A DNA stretch of 23,608 nt from DASTCC01 sp035711465 (GCA_035711465.1 DASTCC010000216.1:1-23608), one strand, 5' to 3'. Shown: positions 1-7,793, counted from the first letter of the stretch. Made by a program: numbers and translations. The notes: generated by a model not told the origin, from the sequence alone.

Positions 1-1
1 G

Positions 2-658
2 TTTCCGATTGTCGTCGGCCTGCAGCTCGCCACGCTGTGGATCTCCGGTAAGTACCGTTCGGTCTGGGCGCAGATCGGTCCTACGGAGCTCATCTCGCTC
101 GGCCGGGCCACCGCGGCAGGCGTGGCGGTCTCGGTGATCGCCGTCTTGTACCTGACGCGATTCGAGGGCTACTCCCGCCTCGTGTTCGCGTTCGATGCAC
201 TGCTCGCGCCCGTCCTGATCATCAGCGCGCGAGTCACGCTGATCGGTCTCGACCAGTACCTGCGCCGGCGGCGCAGCCGCGGCCGGACCGCGATCATCTA
301 CGGCGCCGGCCGCGGCGGCGCGCTCGCGGTGCGTGAGCTGCTGCAGAACGCATCGCTCGGACTGACGCCCATCGGCTTCCTCGACGACGACCCGGGAAAG
401 CGGCGGCTCAAGATCGACGGCCTGCCCGTGCTCGGCGGCCTCGCGGATCTCGAGGCGATTCTCGACCGGCCGCGGACGCGTGTCTCCGCCGTCGTGGTGG
501 CCGCCAGCGCGGTACCCGCCGGGCATTTCGATCGGTTATGCGACGTCTGCGCGAAGCGCGACATCGCCGTGCGGCGCATCCGCTTCGCGATCGAGGACGT
601 GCGCCGGCGCAGTCAGGACCAGGTGGTCGCCTTTCCACGCCAGCCCGGCGTGCGCTAG
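2..658 (+). CDS. Polysaccharide biosynthesis protein, nucleotide-binding domain (5' partial)
   Basis: The frame is open from the window edge, so the N-terminus is missing and 218 residues are visible. The first ~75 residues look like the end of a membrane region, including the sequence WISGKYRSVWAQIG typical of membrane-bound polysaccharide biosynthesis proteins. After an Arg-rich loop comes a Rossmann-type segment (AIIYGAGRGGALAVREL, then IGFLDDDPGKR and a GLPVLGGLADL stretch), as in the CoA_binding_3 part of CapD/WbpM-like sugar-nucleotide enzymes and of sugar-phosphate transferases. The protein stops soon after this domain, so no C-terminal catalytic epimerase/dehydratase domain follows. 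It may be the tail of a WecA/MraY-type transferase fused to this domain, or a stand-alone nucleotide-binding protein. rmlC begins 11 bp downstream, which fits a role in surface-glycan assembly at the inner membrane. The family is fairly sure; the exact reaction is not. Confidence 0.7.
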   Translation, partial: FPIVVGLQLATLWISGKYRSVWAQIGPTELISLGRATAAGVAVSVIAVLYLTRFEGYSRLVFAFDALLAPVLIISARVTLIGLDQYLRRRRSRGRTAIIYGAGRGGALAVRELLQNASLGLTPIGFLDDDPGKRRLKIDGLPVLGGLADLEAILDRPRTRVSAVVVAASAVPAGHFDRLCDVCAKRDIAVRRIRFAIEDVRRRSQDQVVAFPRQPGVR

Positions 659-669
659 TTCGGGACGCG

Positions 670-1227
670 ATGACATTTCACGAGACCCAGCTCCGCGGCG
701 TGCTCATCATCGAAGCCGAGGTCTACCGCGACGAACGCGGCAGCTTCATGCCGGCCTGGTTGCCCGACCGCTTCAAAGCGCGCGGTCTGGACACGTCCGT
801 CGCGCAAGCCAGCCTCGCGACGAACCTCCGCCGCGGCACGATTCGCGGTCTGCACTACCAGATCGCGCCGATGGAGGAAGTCAAGGTGATCCGCGCGATT
901 CGCGGCGCGGTGTTCGACGTCGCCGTCGACCTCCGGCCCGACTCGCCGACCTACTGTCAGTGGGTCGGCGTCGAGCTCAGCGCCGAGAACCGCAAGATGC
1001 TCTACCTGCCGAAGGGATTCGCGCACGGCTACCAGACTCTCAGCGATCACGCCGAGGTGTTCTATTTCGTCTCCGCGCCGTACTCGCCGGAGCATCAGCG
1101 CGGCGCGCGATGGAACGATCCGGCCTTCGGCATCACCTGGCCGCTCGGCGCCCCGACCGTGATCAACGAACGCGACGCCACCTACCCGGATTTCGTCACC
1201 GCGCCGGTCGACGTCGCCGGCCGCTGA
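670..1227 (+). CDS. rfbC: dTDP-4-dehydrorhamnose 3,5-epimerase (RmlC)
   Basis: A cytosolic cupin-fold enzyme of the dTDP-L-rhamnose pathway that epimerises C3 and C5 of dTDP-4-keto-6-deoxyglucose. The 185-residue length is normal for the family. Family signatures are all visible: RGLHYQ with the catalytic base His62, VFDVAVDLRPDSPTY, LPKGFAHGYQTLSD, Tyr132 in the EVFYFVSAPYSP segment, WNDPAFGITWP, and Asp169 as partner of the His dyad. The frame is open further upstream to 538, but the start was placed at 670 because homology begins with MTFHETQL and the upstream part overlaps the preceding gene. No strong Shine-Dalgarno is visible. rmlD lies three genes downstream, while rmlA and rmlB are not in view. 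Confidence 0.95.
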   Translation: MTFHETQLRGVLIIEAEVYRDERGSFMPAWLPDRFKARGLDTSVAQASLATNLRRGTIRGLHYQIAPMEEVKVIRAIRGAVFDVAVDLRPDSPTYCQWVGVELSAENRKMLYLPKGFAHGYQTLSDHAEVFYFVSAPYSPEHQRGARWNDPAFGITWPLGAPTVINERDATYPDFVTAPVDVAGR

Positions 1228-1285
1228 GGCGGCGCCGGTTTGCCCGAAGCGGCCGCGACCGCAAATAATCGCAGTAGCGTCGCTC

Positions 1286-1759
1286 ATGAGCCGCACTCGC
1301 ACCGACACCGACCGGCCGGTCGCTGACAACCGCAAGGCCGGCTTCGACTACCACATCCTCGAGACCTTCGAGGCCGGCATCGCGCTCGTCGGCACCGAGG
1401 TGAAGGCGATTCGCGAAGGCAGCGTCAACCTGCGCGACAGCTACTGCCGTCTCGACCGCGGCGAGGCGTATCTGCTCGGCGTCCATATCGGTCAGTACAG
1501 TCATGATGGCCTCGGGGGCCACGATCCGACGCGGACGCGTAAGCTGCTGCTCAAGCGGCAGGAGCTCAACAAGCTGCTGGGCAAGACGACCGAGAAGGGC
1601 CTGACGATCGTGCCGCTGCGGATGTACTTCAAGAACGGCCGCGTCAAGGTCGCGATCGCGCTCGCGAAGGGCAAGAAGGTCTACGACAAGCGCGAGACGA
1701 TCAGGCGCCGCGAAGCGGACCGCGAGACGCGGGCGGCCGTGAAGAGCCGCCGGGTATAA
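1286..1759 (+). CDS. smpB: SsrA-binding protein SmpB
   Basis: Binds tmRNA and delivers it to stalled ribosomes for trans-translation. The 157-residue protein has the usual features: an N-terminal NRKAGFDYHILETFEAGI segment, the core GTEVKAIREGSVNLRDSY, the tmRNA-contacting DPTRTRKLLL motif, and a basic C-terminal tail (GKKVYDKRETIRRREADR) that enters the empty mRNA channel. It is a housekeeping gene lying inside a nucleotide-sugar cluster, 58 bp after rmlC and 8 bp before the next gene. A TA-rich patch (AATAAT at 1264-1269) in an otherwise GC-rich spacer could be its own -10 element with a leader of about 10 nt. No ssrA gene was recognised nearby. Confidence 0.96.
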   Translation: MSRTRTDTDRPVADNRKAGFDYHILETFEAGIALVGTEVKAIREGSVNLRDSYCRLDRGEAYLLGVHIGQYSHDGLGGHDPTRTRKLLLKRQELNKLLGKTTEKGLTIVPLRMYFKNGRVKVAIALAKGKKVYDKRETIRRREADRETRAAVKSRRV

Positions 1760-1760
1760 T
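1755..1760 (+). promoter_or_regulatory. -10-like TATAAT overlapping smpB stop; possible leaderless promoter for 1768
   Basis: A perfect TATAAT consensus lies across the smpB stop codon and ends 7 nt before the ATG at 1768. Transcription from it would start at or next to the A of that start codon, giving a leaderless mRNA. There is no Shine-Dalgarno before the ATG. No convincing -35 box was found 16-18 bp upstream. Confidence 0.4.
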
Positions 1761-1767
1761 TGCGGCG

Positions 1768-2322
1768 ATGAAAGGCTCCGCGCGCGTCGGCCTCGCGATT
1801 GCGGCTCTGGTGGCCGTCCTCGCCGCATGGCTCATCGTCAAGCCCTCCGGTGAATCAGTCGCCCTCGATCTGATCAACGCGTTCCCGACCGCGAAAGACC
1901 GGCGGCCGACGCCGGAGACCTTCGACGTCATCGACGCGACGATCAGCGGCGAGACGCATCGTGCGATTCACCCGAAGGACCCGAGCCGGATCATCTGGTC
2001 GGTCAACGTGCCCGAGAACGGCTGGCTGTACGTCGACATCGGCCTGCTCGAGCAGTCGTGGACGATGCAGGGCGACGGGGTGCTGTTCATGGTCGGCGTC
2101 TCGGACGGCAATACGTTCGACGATCTGCTGAGCCTGGTCGTCAATCCATTCGGCAATCCGAACGACCGCAAGTGGCAGCCGCTCAAGATCGACCTGAGCG
2201 CCTACGCCGGCAAGACGGTCGATCTCATCTTCAACACCCGCTCGAGTCCGCCGGATCCGCCGCGCGACGATCGCAACGGCGACCTGCCCGTCTGGGGCGA
2301 TCCGCGGATCGTCACACGCTAA
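1768..2322 (+). CDS. Small exported/membrane-anchored protein of unknown function
   Basis: I do not recognise the family. The 184-residue protein starts with Lys-Gly-Ser-Ala-Arg and a hydrophobic segment at about residues 7-26, which is a signal peptide or single membrane anchor. The remainder is soluble and looks like a beta-sandwich. It includes IIWSVNVPENGWLYVDIGL, then VLFMVGVSDGN, then KWQPLKIDLSAYAGKTVDLI, ending WGDPRIV. That last part resembles the lectin/carbohydrate-binding-like sandwiches found near glycan enzymes, where a metal- or sugar-binding loop ends in W-x-D-P-x-I. The location, 8 bp after smpB and 16 bp before the aminotransferase gene, suggests an extracytoplasmic accessory role in the glycan pathway, but this is inference. 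Translation may be leaderless (see the TATAAT at 1755). Confidence 0.75.
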   Translation: MKGSARVGLAIAALVAVLAAWLIVKPSGESVALDLINAFPTAKDRRPTPETFDVIDATISGETHRAIHPKDPSRIIWSVNVPENGWLYVDIGLLEQSWTMQGDGVLFMVGVSDGNTFDDLLSLVVNPFGNPNDRKWQPLKIDLSAYAGKTVDLIFNTRSSPPDPPRDDRNGDLPVWGDPRIVTR

Positions 2323-2338
2323 TCACGCCGCGCGACGC

Positions 2339-3475
2339 ATGTCCTCTCGTCCCGTCACCGACATCGCGGTGCCCCTGCTCGACCTGACCGCGCAATATCA
2401 GCCCCTGCGCGCCGAGATCCTCGCCGCGATCGCGCGCGTCGCCGACAGTCAGCGGTTCATCCTCGGTCCCGAGGTCGAGGCGCTCGAGCGCGAGCTCGCG
2501 GCACAGCTCGAAGTCGCGCATGCGGTGAGCATGTCATCGGGCACCGACGCCCTGCTCGCCGCGCTGATGGCGCTCGGCGTCCACGCGGGCGACGAGGTCG
2601 TGACGCCGACGTATTCGTTCTTCGCCACCGCCGGCTGCGTCAGCCGGCTTGGCGCGACGCCGGTGTTCGTCGACATCGATCCGGAGACGTTCAACCTCGA
2701 TCCGGCGGCGCTCGAGCGGGCGATCACGCCGCGCACGCGGGCGATCGTGCCGGTGCACCTGTTCGGGCTTGCCGCCGACATGGACGCGATCGCGGCGATC
2801 GCGACACGCGCGAACGTCGCGGTGATCGAGGACGCGGCTCAGGCGATCGGCGCGCGCTACCGCGGCCGGCAGGTGGGCAGCTTCGGCGAGGCCGCCTGTT
2901 TCTCGTTCTTCCCTTCGAAGAACCTCGGCGCCTTCGGCGACGGCGGTCTGGTCACCACGAACGATGCCGCGCTGGCGGCCGAACTGCGCCTGCTCCGCAA
3001 TCACGGCGCCGAACCGAAGTACGTGCACGCGCGCATCGGCGGCAACTTCCGGCTCGACGCGCTGCAGGCCGCGGTCCTGCGTATCAAAGCGCCGCACCTG
3101 CCGGCCTGGACCGAGGCCCGTCGCCGCAATGCCGATCGCTATCGCGCGCTGTTCGACGAATACGGACTCACCGGCGCGTTCGATCTGCCGACCGAGCCAG
3201 CGGGCTCTCACCATATCTACAACCAGTTCGTCATCCGCGGCCCGCAGCGCGACGGCCTGCGCGACCACCTCAGCGCGCGCCGCATCGGCACCGAGATCTA
3301 CTATCCCGTGCCCTTTCATCGGCAGCCCTGTTTTGCCGGGCTGGCGCAGGCGGGGCCGTTCCCCGTCGCCGATCGCGCCGCGGCGACGTCGGTGGCGCTG
3401 CCGATCTACGGCGAGCTCACCGCCGATCAGCAGCGGCATGTCGTCGCCGCCATCGCGGAGTTCCACGCCTCGTGA
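2339..3475 (+). CDS. DegT/DnrJ/EryC1/StrS-family sugar aminotransferase
   Basis: A PLP-dependent enzyme that transfers an amino group to a keto-sugar nucleotide. At 378 residues it has the normal family length. Visible landmarks are SSGTDA (residues 66-71, phosphate-binding), VIEDAAQAIGA with Asp165 contacting the PLP ring nitrogen, and SFFPSKNLGAFGDGG with the Schiff-base Lys194. The run FVDIDPETFNLDPAALERAI and the FFPSK context are closest, from memory, to the 3-amino group (WbpE, QdtB/FdtB) rather than to 4-aminotransferases such as perosamine synthase, but the substrate cannot be fixed. It overlaps rmlD by four bases (GTGA), so the two are translationally coupled, which points to a 6-deoxy-amino sugar. 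It could also act on a product of the Gmd encoded downstream. Confidence 0.9.
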   Translation: MSSRPVTDIAVPLLDLTAQYQPLRAEILAAIARVADSQRFILGPEVEALERELAAQLEVAHAVSMSSGTDALLAALMALGVHAGDEVVTPTYSFFATAGCVSRLGATPVFVDIDPETFNLDPAALERAITPRTRAIVPVHLFGLAADMDAIAAIATRANVAVIEDAAQAIGARYRGRQVGSFGEAACFSFFPSKNLGAFGDGGLVTTNDAALAAELRLLRNHGAEPKYVHARIGGNFRLDALQAAVLRIKAPHLPAWTEARRRNADRYRALFDEYGLTGAFDLPTEPAGSHHIYNQFVIRGPQRDGLRDHLSARRIGTEIYYPVPFHRQPCFAGLAQAGPFPVADRAAATSVALPIYGELTADQQRHVVAAIAEFHAS

Positions 3476-4338
3476 CGCGTCAGCTCGTTCTCGTCGTCGG
3501 CGCCGGCGGTCAGCTCGGCGAGTCGATGACGGCGCGACTTTCGGGCAGTCACGAGACTGTCTCGCGAACCCGTGACGAGATGGATTTGACCGTGCCCGAG
3601 TCGGTGCGGACGACGATCAACTCGGTGTGCCCGGACGTGATCATCAACTGCGCCGCCTACACCAACGTCGACGCCGCCGAACAGGATCCGCTCACCGCGC
3701 TCGCCGTGAACGCGTGGGGCGTGCGGACGCTGGCGGTGGCGGCGCGCGAAGTCGACGCGACGCTGGTGCACTACAGCACTGATTTCGTCTTCGACGGCGA
3801 GACCGACGCGCCCTACGTCGAGACCGCCGATCCCAACCCGCGCGGTACCTACGCGGCGTCGAAGCTCGTCGGCGAGTGGTTTGCGGCCGAAGCGCCGCGG
3901 CATTACGTGCTGCGCGTCGAGAGCCTGTTCGGCGGGCCGCGCGGCAAGAGCAGCATCGACCGGATCATCGACGGCATCGCGGCGGGCGTCGAAGTGCGGG
4001 CGTTCTCGGATCGCACCGTGTCGCCGAGCTACGTCGACGACGTCGTCACCGCGACGATCGGCCTGCTCAGTCAGGGCGCGCCCTTCGGCCTCTACCACTG
4101 CGTCAACAGCGGCTGGACGACATGGTCGCAGCTCGCCCGCGAGGTCGCGCAGCGGCTCGGACGTCCGGACGCGGCGATCGCGGAAGTACCGCTTGCGTCC
4201 GCCGCACTCCACCCGCCGCGGCCGAGATTCGCCGCGCTCTCCAACAGCAAGCTGACGGCTGCGGGCGTCCCGATGCCCGCCTGGCAGGACGCACTGGCGC
4301 GTTACATCGCCGAACGAGACCGGGACGGCAACGCGTAA
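3472..4338 (+). CDS. rfbD: dTDP-4-dehydrorhamnose reductase (RmlD)
   Basis: The last step of dTDP-L-rhamnose synthesis: NAD(P)H-dependent reduction of the C4 keto group, in the cytosol. It is a 288-residue short-chain dehydrogenase with the nucleotide-binding GAGGQLG (residues 10-16), the INCAAYTNVDAAE segment characteristic of RmlD, and a catalytic triad readable as Thr103 (in YSTDFVFDG), Tyr127 and Lys131 (TYAASK). GTG is the start codon and overlaps the aminotransferase stop as GTGA. Its stop codon lies in the first copy of a 16-bp direct repeat (see 4336). The next gene is convergent on the other strand. Confidence 0.93.
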   Translation: MTRQLVLVVGAGGQLGESMTARLSGSHETVSRTRDEMDLTVPESVRTTINSVCPDVIINCAAYTNVDAAEQDPLTALAVNAWGVRTLAVAAREVDATLVHYSTDFVFDGETDAPYVETADPNPRGTYAASKLVGEWFAAEAPRHYVLRVESLFGGPRGKSSIDRIIDGIAAGVEVRAFSDRTVSPSYVDDVVTATIGLLSQGAPFGLYHCVNSGWTTWSQLAREVAQRLGRPDAAIAEVPLASAALHPPRPRFAALSNSKLTAAGVPMPAWQDALARYIAERDRDGNA

Positions 4339-4368
4339 TCGAGGCAATCAGATAATCGAGGCAATCAG
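4336..4368 (+). repeat. 16-bp direct repeat, two copies at 17-bp spacing
   Basis: TAATCGAGGCAATCAG occurs at 4336-4351 and again, identical, at 4353-4368, separated by a single A. The first three bases of copy one are the rmlD stop codon, so copy two looks like a local duplication just after the gene. It lies in the 47-bp gap between convergent genes. It does not form a hairpin and does not look like a terminator. Confidence 0.85.
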
Positions 4369-4385
4369 GTAGTCGTTACACGTGC

Positions 4386-5462
4386 TCAGGCCTGCTCGAC
4401 GATGTCAGCGACCCGCTCGCCGATCGCCAGACACGACGTCAACCCTGGCGAGTCGATGCCGGCCGCATGCACGAGCGCGGGCACGCGTGAGTCGCGTTCG
4501 ATCCTGAAGTCGGCGAAGCGTTCGGTGGCCGGGTGCGCCTTGGCGCGAATGCCGGTGCCGCCGAGGCGCAGGTGATCGAGCTCGATCGATGGCAGCAGGG
4601 CACGTACGGGATCGAGAAACGCTTCGACCGGCAGGCGATCGCCTTCGTAATCCGTCTTGTCGTCCTGATACCGAATCGTCGGTCCGACCCAGACCGCGCC
4701 CGAAAGCGTCTTGGTCAGGTGCACGCCGAGTCCATGCCCCGACGCGTGCGGCACGGGATACACGAGGCCGTTCACCAGCGAGCGCGCCGACGGCGTCAAC
4801 TCCGCGTACTCGCCGCGGCACGGATAGATGCGAACCGGATCGCCGCCCACGAGCCACGACACGTCGTCGGCCCAGAGGCCGGCCGCGTTGACGACACGTT
4901 CGGCGTCGATCCGCTCGCGCGAGGTGAAGACGCTGAGGCCGTCGCCGTTTGGCTCGATCGCGCAGACCTCCGTGCCCGGCAGCACGATGCCGTCGTGGCG
5001 CAGCACCTCGGCCAGCAGGGCACGAACCAGCGCCTCGGCCTCGACCCAGCCGGTGTCGGGCGACCACGCGGCTCTGGCCGCCCTCACGTGCGGTTCGCGG
5101 CTGGCAATGAAGTTGCGATCCGCTTCGACGAGCCGTGCACCGTTTGCGGCCGCGGCGGTGAAGAGCGCATCGAGCGCACCGTCCTCGCCGGGACCAGCGA
5201 CGATCAGCTTGCCGCAGCGGACGTGCGGGACGCCGGCGCGATCACAGAACTGATACAGGCGCTCGCGGCCGTCGACGCAGAGGCGCGCCTTGAGCGATCC
5301 TGCCGGGTAGTACAAGCCGGCATGGATGACGCCGCTGTTGTGCGTCGAGGTCTCGAGGCCGGGGCGCGGATGGCGCTCGACGACGGCAACCTCGCGGCCC
5401 CGGCGCGCGAGAGCCACGGCCGAGGCCAACCCCACCACCCCGGCGCCGATCACGACGATCAT
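4386..5462 (-). CDS. lhgO: L-2-hydroxyglutarate oxidase-like FAD-dependent oxidoreductase
   Basis: A DAO-type flavoprotein of 358 residues that would oxidise L-2-hydroxyglutarate to 2-oxoglutarate and pass electrons to the membrane quinone pool. The N-terminus has the FAD Rossmann motif GAGVVG (residues 6-11) and a conserved Glu29. It is followed by the family signature STHNSGVIHAGLYY (residues 39-52), in which a His is a candidate for covalent or catalytic flavin contact, then LKARLC and CGKLIVA. The C-terminal GIDSPGLTSCLAIGE closes the FAD site, as in LhgO/L2HGDH. It runs opposite to the flanking sugar genes and diverges from gmd across only 53 bp. Nothing links it to glycan synthesis; it looks like a metabolic insertion. 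A different 2-hydroxyacid substrate cannot be excluded. Confidence 0.85.
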   Translation of the reverse strand: MIVVIGAGVVGLASAVALARRGREVAVVERHPRPGLETSTHNSGVIHAGLYYPAGSLKARLCVDGRERLYQFCDRAGVPHVRCGKLIVAGPGEDGALDALFTAAAANGARLVEADRNFIASREPHVRAARAAWSPDTGWVEAEALVRALLAEVLRHDGIVLPGTEVCAIEPNGDGLSVFTSRERIDAERVVNAAGLWADDVSWLVGGDPVRIYPCRGEYAELTPSARSLVNGLVYPVPHASGHGLGVHLTKTLSGAVWVGPTIRYQDDKTDYEGDRLPVEAFLDPVRALLPSIELDHLRLGGTGIRAKAHPATERFADFRIERDSRVPALVHAAGIDSPGLTSCLAIGERVADIVEQA

Positions 5463-5515
5463 GGTGGAATACTAGTCTCCGGGCCGCGGCGGGATTCGCG
5501 ATATCATCGCGGGCT
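5463..5515. promoter_or_regulatory. Divergent promoter region between lhgO and gmd
   Basis: This 53-bp gap separates two divergent genes. On the + strand, TATCAT (5502-5507) ends 8 nt before the gmd ATG. On the - strand, TAGTAT (5469-5474) ends 6 nt before the lhgO ATG. Neither gene has a Shine-Dalgarno sequence. Both transcripts could therefore start at or very near the start codon. No clear -35 hexamers are visible, and the middle of the gap is almost pure G and C. Confidence 0.4.
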
Positions 5516-6499
5516 ATGTCTCGAAAGCGCGCGCTCATCACCGGGATCACGGGCCAGGACGGCTCGTATCTGGCCGAGTTGCTGCTCGGCGAGGGCTACG
5601 AGGTTCACGGCCTCGTGCGCCGGCTCTCGGCAGATAACTACTGGCGTATCGCCCACATCCTCGATCGGATCCACCTCGAGGTCGGCGACCTGCTCGACCA
5701 GCTGTCGCTCATCCATATCCTCGAGCGCGTCAAGCCGGACGAGGTCTACAACCTCGCGGCGATGTCGTTCGTACCGACGTCGTGGGATCAGCCGCTGCTC
5801 ACCGGTGAATTCAACTCGCAGGGCGTCACCCGGATGCTCGAGGCGGTTCGCGTCGTCAATCCGAAGATCCGCCTCTATCAGGCGTCGTCGTCGGAGATGT
5901 TCGGCAAGGTGCGCGAGGTGCCGCAGCGCGAGTCAACGCCGTTCTATCCGCGAAGCCCGTACGGAGTCTCGAAAGTCTTCGCGCACTACATCACGGTGAA
6001 CTACCGCGAAAGCTATGACCTCTTCGCGGTGTCGGGCATCCTCTTCAACCACGAGTCGCCGCGCCGCGGACTCGAGTTCGTGACCCGCAAGGTCACGCAT
6101 GGAGCTGCGAAGATCAAACTCGGTCTTGCCGACGAGCTTCGCCTCGGCAACCGCAAGGCGCATCGCGACTGGGGATTCGCCGGCGATTACGTCCGGGCGA
6201 TGTGGCTGATGCTGCAGCAGGACGAAGCCGAAGACTACGTCATCGCCACAGGCGAGAGCCATTCGGTTCAAGAACTCGTCGAGATCGCCTTCGAGCGCGC
6301 CGGCCTGGACTGGCAGCGATACGTCAAGGAAGATCCGAAACTGCTCCGCCCGGCCGAGGTCGAACACCTGATCGGCGATCCGAGCAAGGCCAAGACGAAG
6401 TTCGGCTGGGTGCCATCGGTAAGCTTCAAACAACTCGTCGAGATGATGGTCGACGCGGACATCGCGCGCCTGAGTCAGACCCTGCCGGCCCGGGTCTGA
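5516..6499 (+). CDS. gmd: GDP-mannose 4,6-dehydratase
   Basis: Converts GDP-D-mannose to GDP-4-keto-6-deoxy-D-mannose, the precursor of GDP-fucose, GDP-rhamnose and GDP-perosamine. At 327 residues it is a compact member of the extended SDR family. Visible features are the GITGQDG cofactor loop (residues 10-16), NLAAMSFVPTSWDQP, the catalytic SSSEMFGK (Ser125/Glu127), Tyr149-x3-Lys153 (SPYGVSK), the substrate loop FNHESPRRG, RDWGFAGDYVRAMW, and the C-terminal RPAEVEHLIGDPSKAK. No GDP-fucose synthase (wcaG) or rmd gene is in the window, so the end product is open. Its stop codon is only 4 bp from that of the convergent - strand gene. Confidence 0.95.
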   Translation: MSRKRALITGITGQDGSYLAELLLGEGYEVHGLVRRLSADNYWRIAHILDRIHLEVGDLLDQLSLIHILERVKPDEVYNLAAMSFVPTSWDQPLLTGEFNSQGVTRMLEAVRVVNPKIRLYQASSSEMFGKVREVPQRESTPFYPRSPYGVSKVFAHYITVNYRESYDLFAVSGILFNHESPRRGLEFVTRKVTHGAAKIKLGLADELRLGNRKAHRDWGFAGDYVRAMWLMLQQDEAEDYVIATGESHSVQELVEIAFERAGLDWQRYVKEDPKLLRPAEVEHLIGDPSKAKTKFGWVPSVSFKQLVEMMVDADIARLSQTLPARV

Positions 6500-6503
6500 G
6501 CCG

Positions 6504-7793
6504 TCAGCGCACGACCGTCTTGACATCTCCGCGGCACAGACCGACCTGCACCGCCGGCTCCACGAATTGCGGCTGTATGCCGTCGACCTGATCGGCGGTC
6601 AGGACGACGACGTTGTCCGCGCCGACCGGAACCGTCCTCGCCGCCGCGGCCAGGCGGGCGAACGGCCGCGTGCGCTCGAAGAAATCGTTCGCGCCGTCGT
6701 GCGCGAAATGCGCGTATCTCACCGCAAGGACCAGCGTCAGGACCGCGATCGCGCCGCGCGCGAACGCCGGCGTCCGCCGCGCCGCCAGCCAGTCGTGCGC
6801 CTGCACGAGAAGATCGGCGATCAGCCACGAGAATCCGGCCGCAGGCAGATAGACGTAGCGCGACGAGTTCGCCCACGTGAAGAACGACGCCGGTCCCATC
6901 GTCGCAAACAGCCATAACAGGAAATAGCGGCGCGCCGGGGTCCCGCGCACGAACAACAGGATGGCCACGATGGCTATCGCGGCGTAGACGGCCGGATGGC
7001 TCTTCCAGACGATGAGCCAGGCGACGTACTGCAGCATGTGCGGCACGGCGTGCCAGCCAAAGCGATAGTGGCCGTCCGACACCAGGTAGCTGCGTGAGTT
7101 GACGAGGTAGGCGATGAGCAGAAAGCCGGTCAACAGCAGCGCGAAGGGCAGGTATCGCGGCAGGGCGCGCCGCACCGCCGCGGCGTCGAAGCGGTGACCG
7201 ATCTGCAACCACGCCGCCTCGGTCAGCATCATCACCACGAGGAGTGTCGCGGCGCTCTCATGAGTGCCGAGGCAGATCGCGAACGCGGTCAGCGAAGCGG
7301 CATAGAGGGCGCGCGACGCGGTGTGAAGATATCTGAGATGCAGCCAGATCGTGAGCAGGTACCAGAACGCCGGCATCAGATCGGTGATCGCGCCCACCCA
7401 CGCCACCGCTTCGACGAAAGCCGGCTGCACGGCGAACAGCACCGCGGCGATCCACGCCATGTCCCGGCGTCGCGTCAGCGCATGGCCGATGAGGCCGACG
7501 AGCAGCGTGGTGAGCAGATGAATCAGCACGCTCGCGGCCTGAAATGGCGCGGACTCGCAGCCGACGGTATGAAGGCCCGCGTAGAAGTAGAGATGAATGA
7601 CGGGCCGGTAGAAGTGCGCGTAGCGATCGAGGTCGAACAGGTCAGCCGGCCTGAAACGAAACGAGTCCGAGAGCCATTGCAGGCCATCTTCGAAGTGGTA
7701 GCTGCGCAGCGCCGGCTCGTAGATCGCGAACACGACCGCGGCGAGAACAGCGCCCGCGGCGAGCTCGAGTACGCGACGCGGCGGGCGGCTCAT
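6504..7793 (-). CDS. Multi-span membrane protein, GT-C/TMTC-like putative glycosyltransferase
   Basis: A 429-residue integral membrane protein with about ten hydrophobic segments. An early extracytoplasmic loop carries acidic residues (YHFEDGLQWL, residues ~32-41), followed by HFYRPVIHLYFYAGLHTVGCE and QAASVLIHLLTTLLVG. Then comes AVQPAFVEAVAWVGAITDLM, which matches the 'H-P-x-x-x-E-A-V-A-W-V' pattern of TMTC-like and other GT-C proteins that use polyprenyl-phosphate sugars. The C-terminal ~50 residues are soluble. The start at 7793 was chosen because the ATG overlaps the pdxA stop (ATGA) and the hydrophobic N-terminus follows at once; the frame is open further upstream but there it only shadows pdxA. 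The donor and acceptor are unknown. Its position beside gmd and rml genes makes transfer of a surface sugar plausible. Confidence 0.75.
   Translation of the reverse strand: MSRPPRRVLELAAGAVLAAVVFAIYEPALRSYHFEDGLQWLSDSFRFRPADLFDLDRYAHFYRPVIHLYFYAGLHTVGCESAPFQAASVLIHLLTTLLVGLIGHALTRRRDMAWIAAVLFAVQPAFVEAVAWVGAITDLMPAFWYLLTIWLHLRYLHTASRALYAASLTAFAICLGTHESAATLLVVMMLTEAAWLQIGHRFDAAAVRRALPRYLPFALLLTGFLLIAYLVNSRSYLVSDGHYRFGWHAVPHMLQYVAWLIVWKSHPAVYAAIAIVAILLFVRGTPARRYFLLWLFATMGPASFFTWANSSRYVYLPAAGFSWLIADLLVQAHDWLAARRTPAFARGAIAVLTLVLAVRYAHFAHDGANDFFERTRPFARLAAAARTVPVGADNVVVLTADQVDGIQPQFVEPAVQVGLCRGDVKTVVR

Noticed and set aside
1264..1271. TATAAT-type promoter with a full -35 for smpB
   Set aside because: AATAAT is present but there is no -35 match at 16-18 bp, so only a weak note was made under smpB.
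4533..5999. A 488-codon + strand frame running from inside lhgO into gmd
   Set aside because: It overlaps two well-supported genes in other frames and becomes an Arg/Ser-rich string over gmd.
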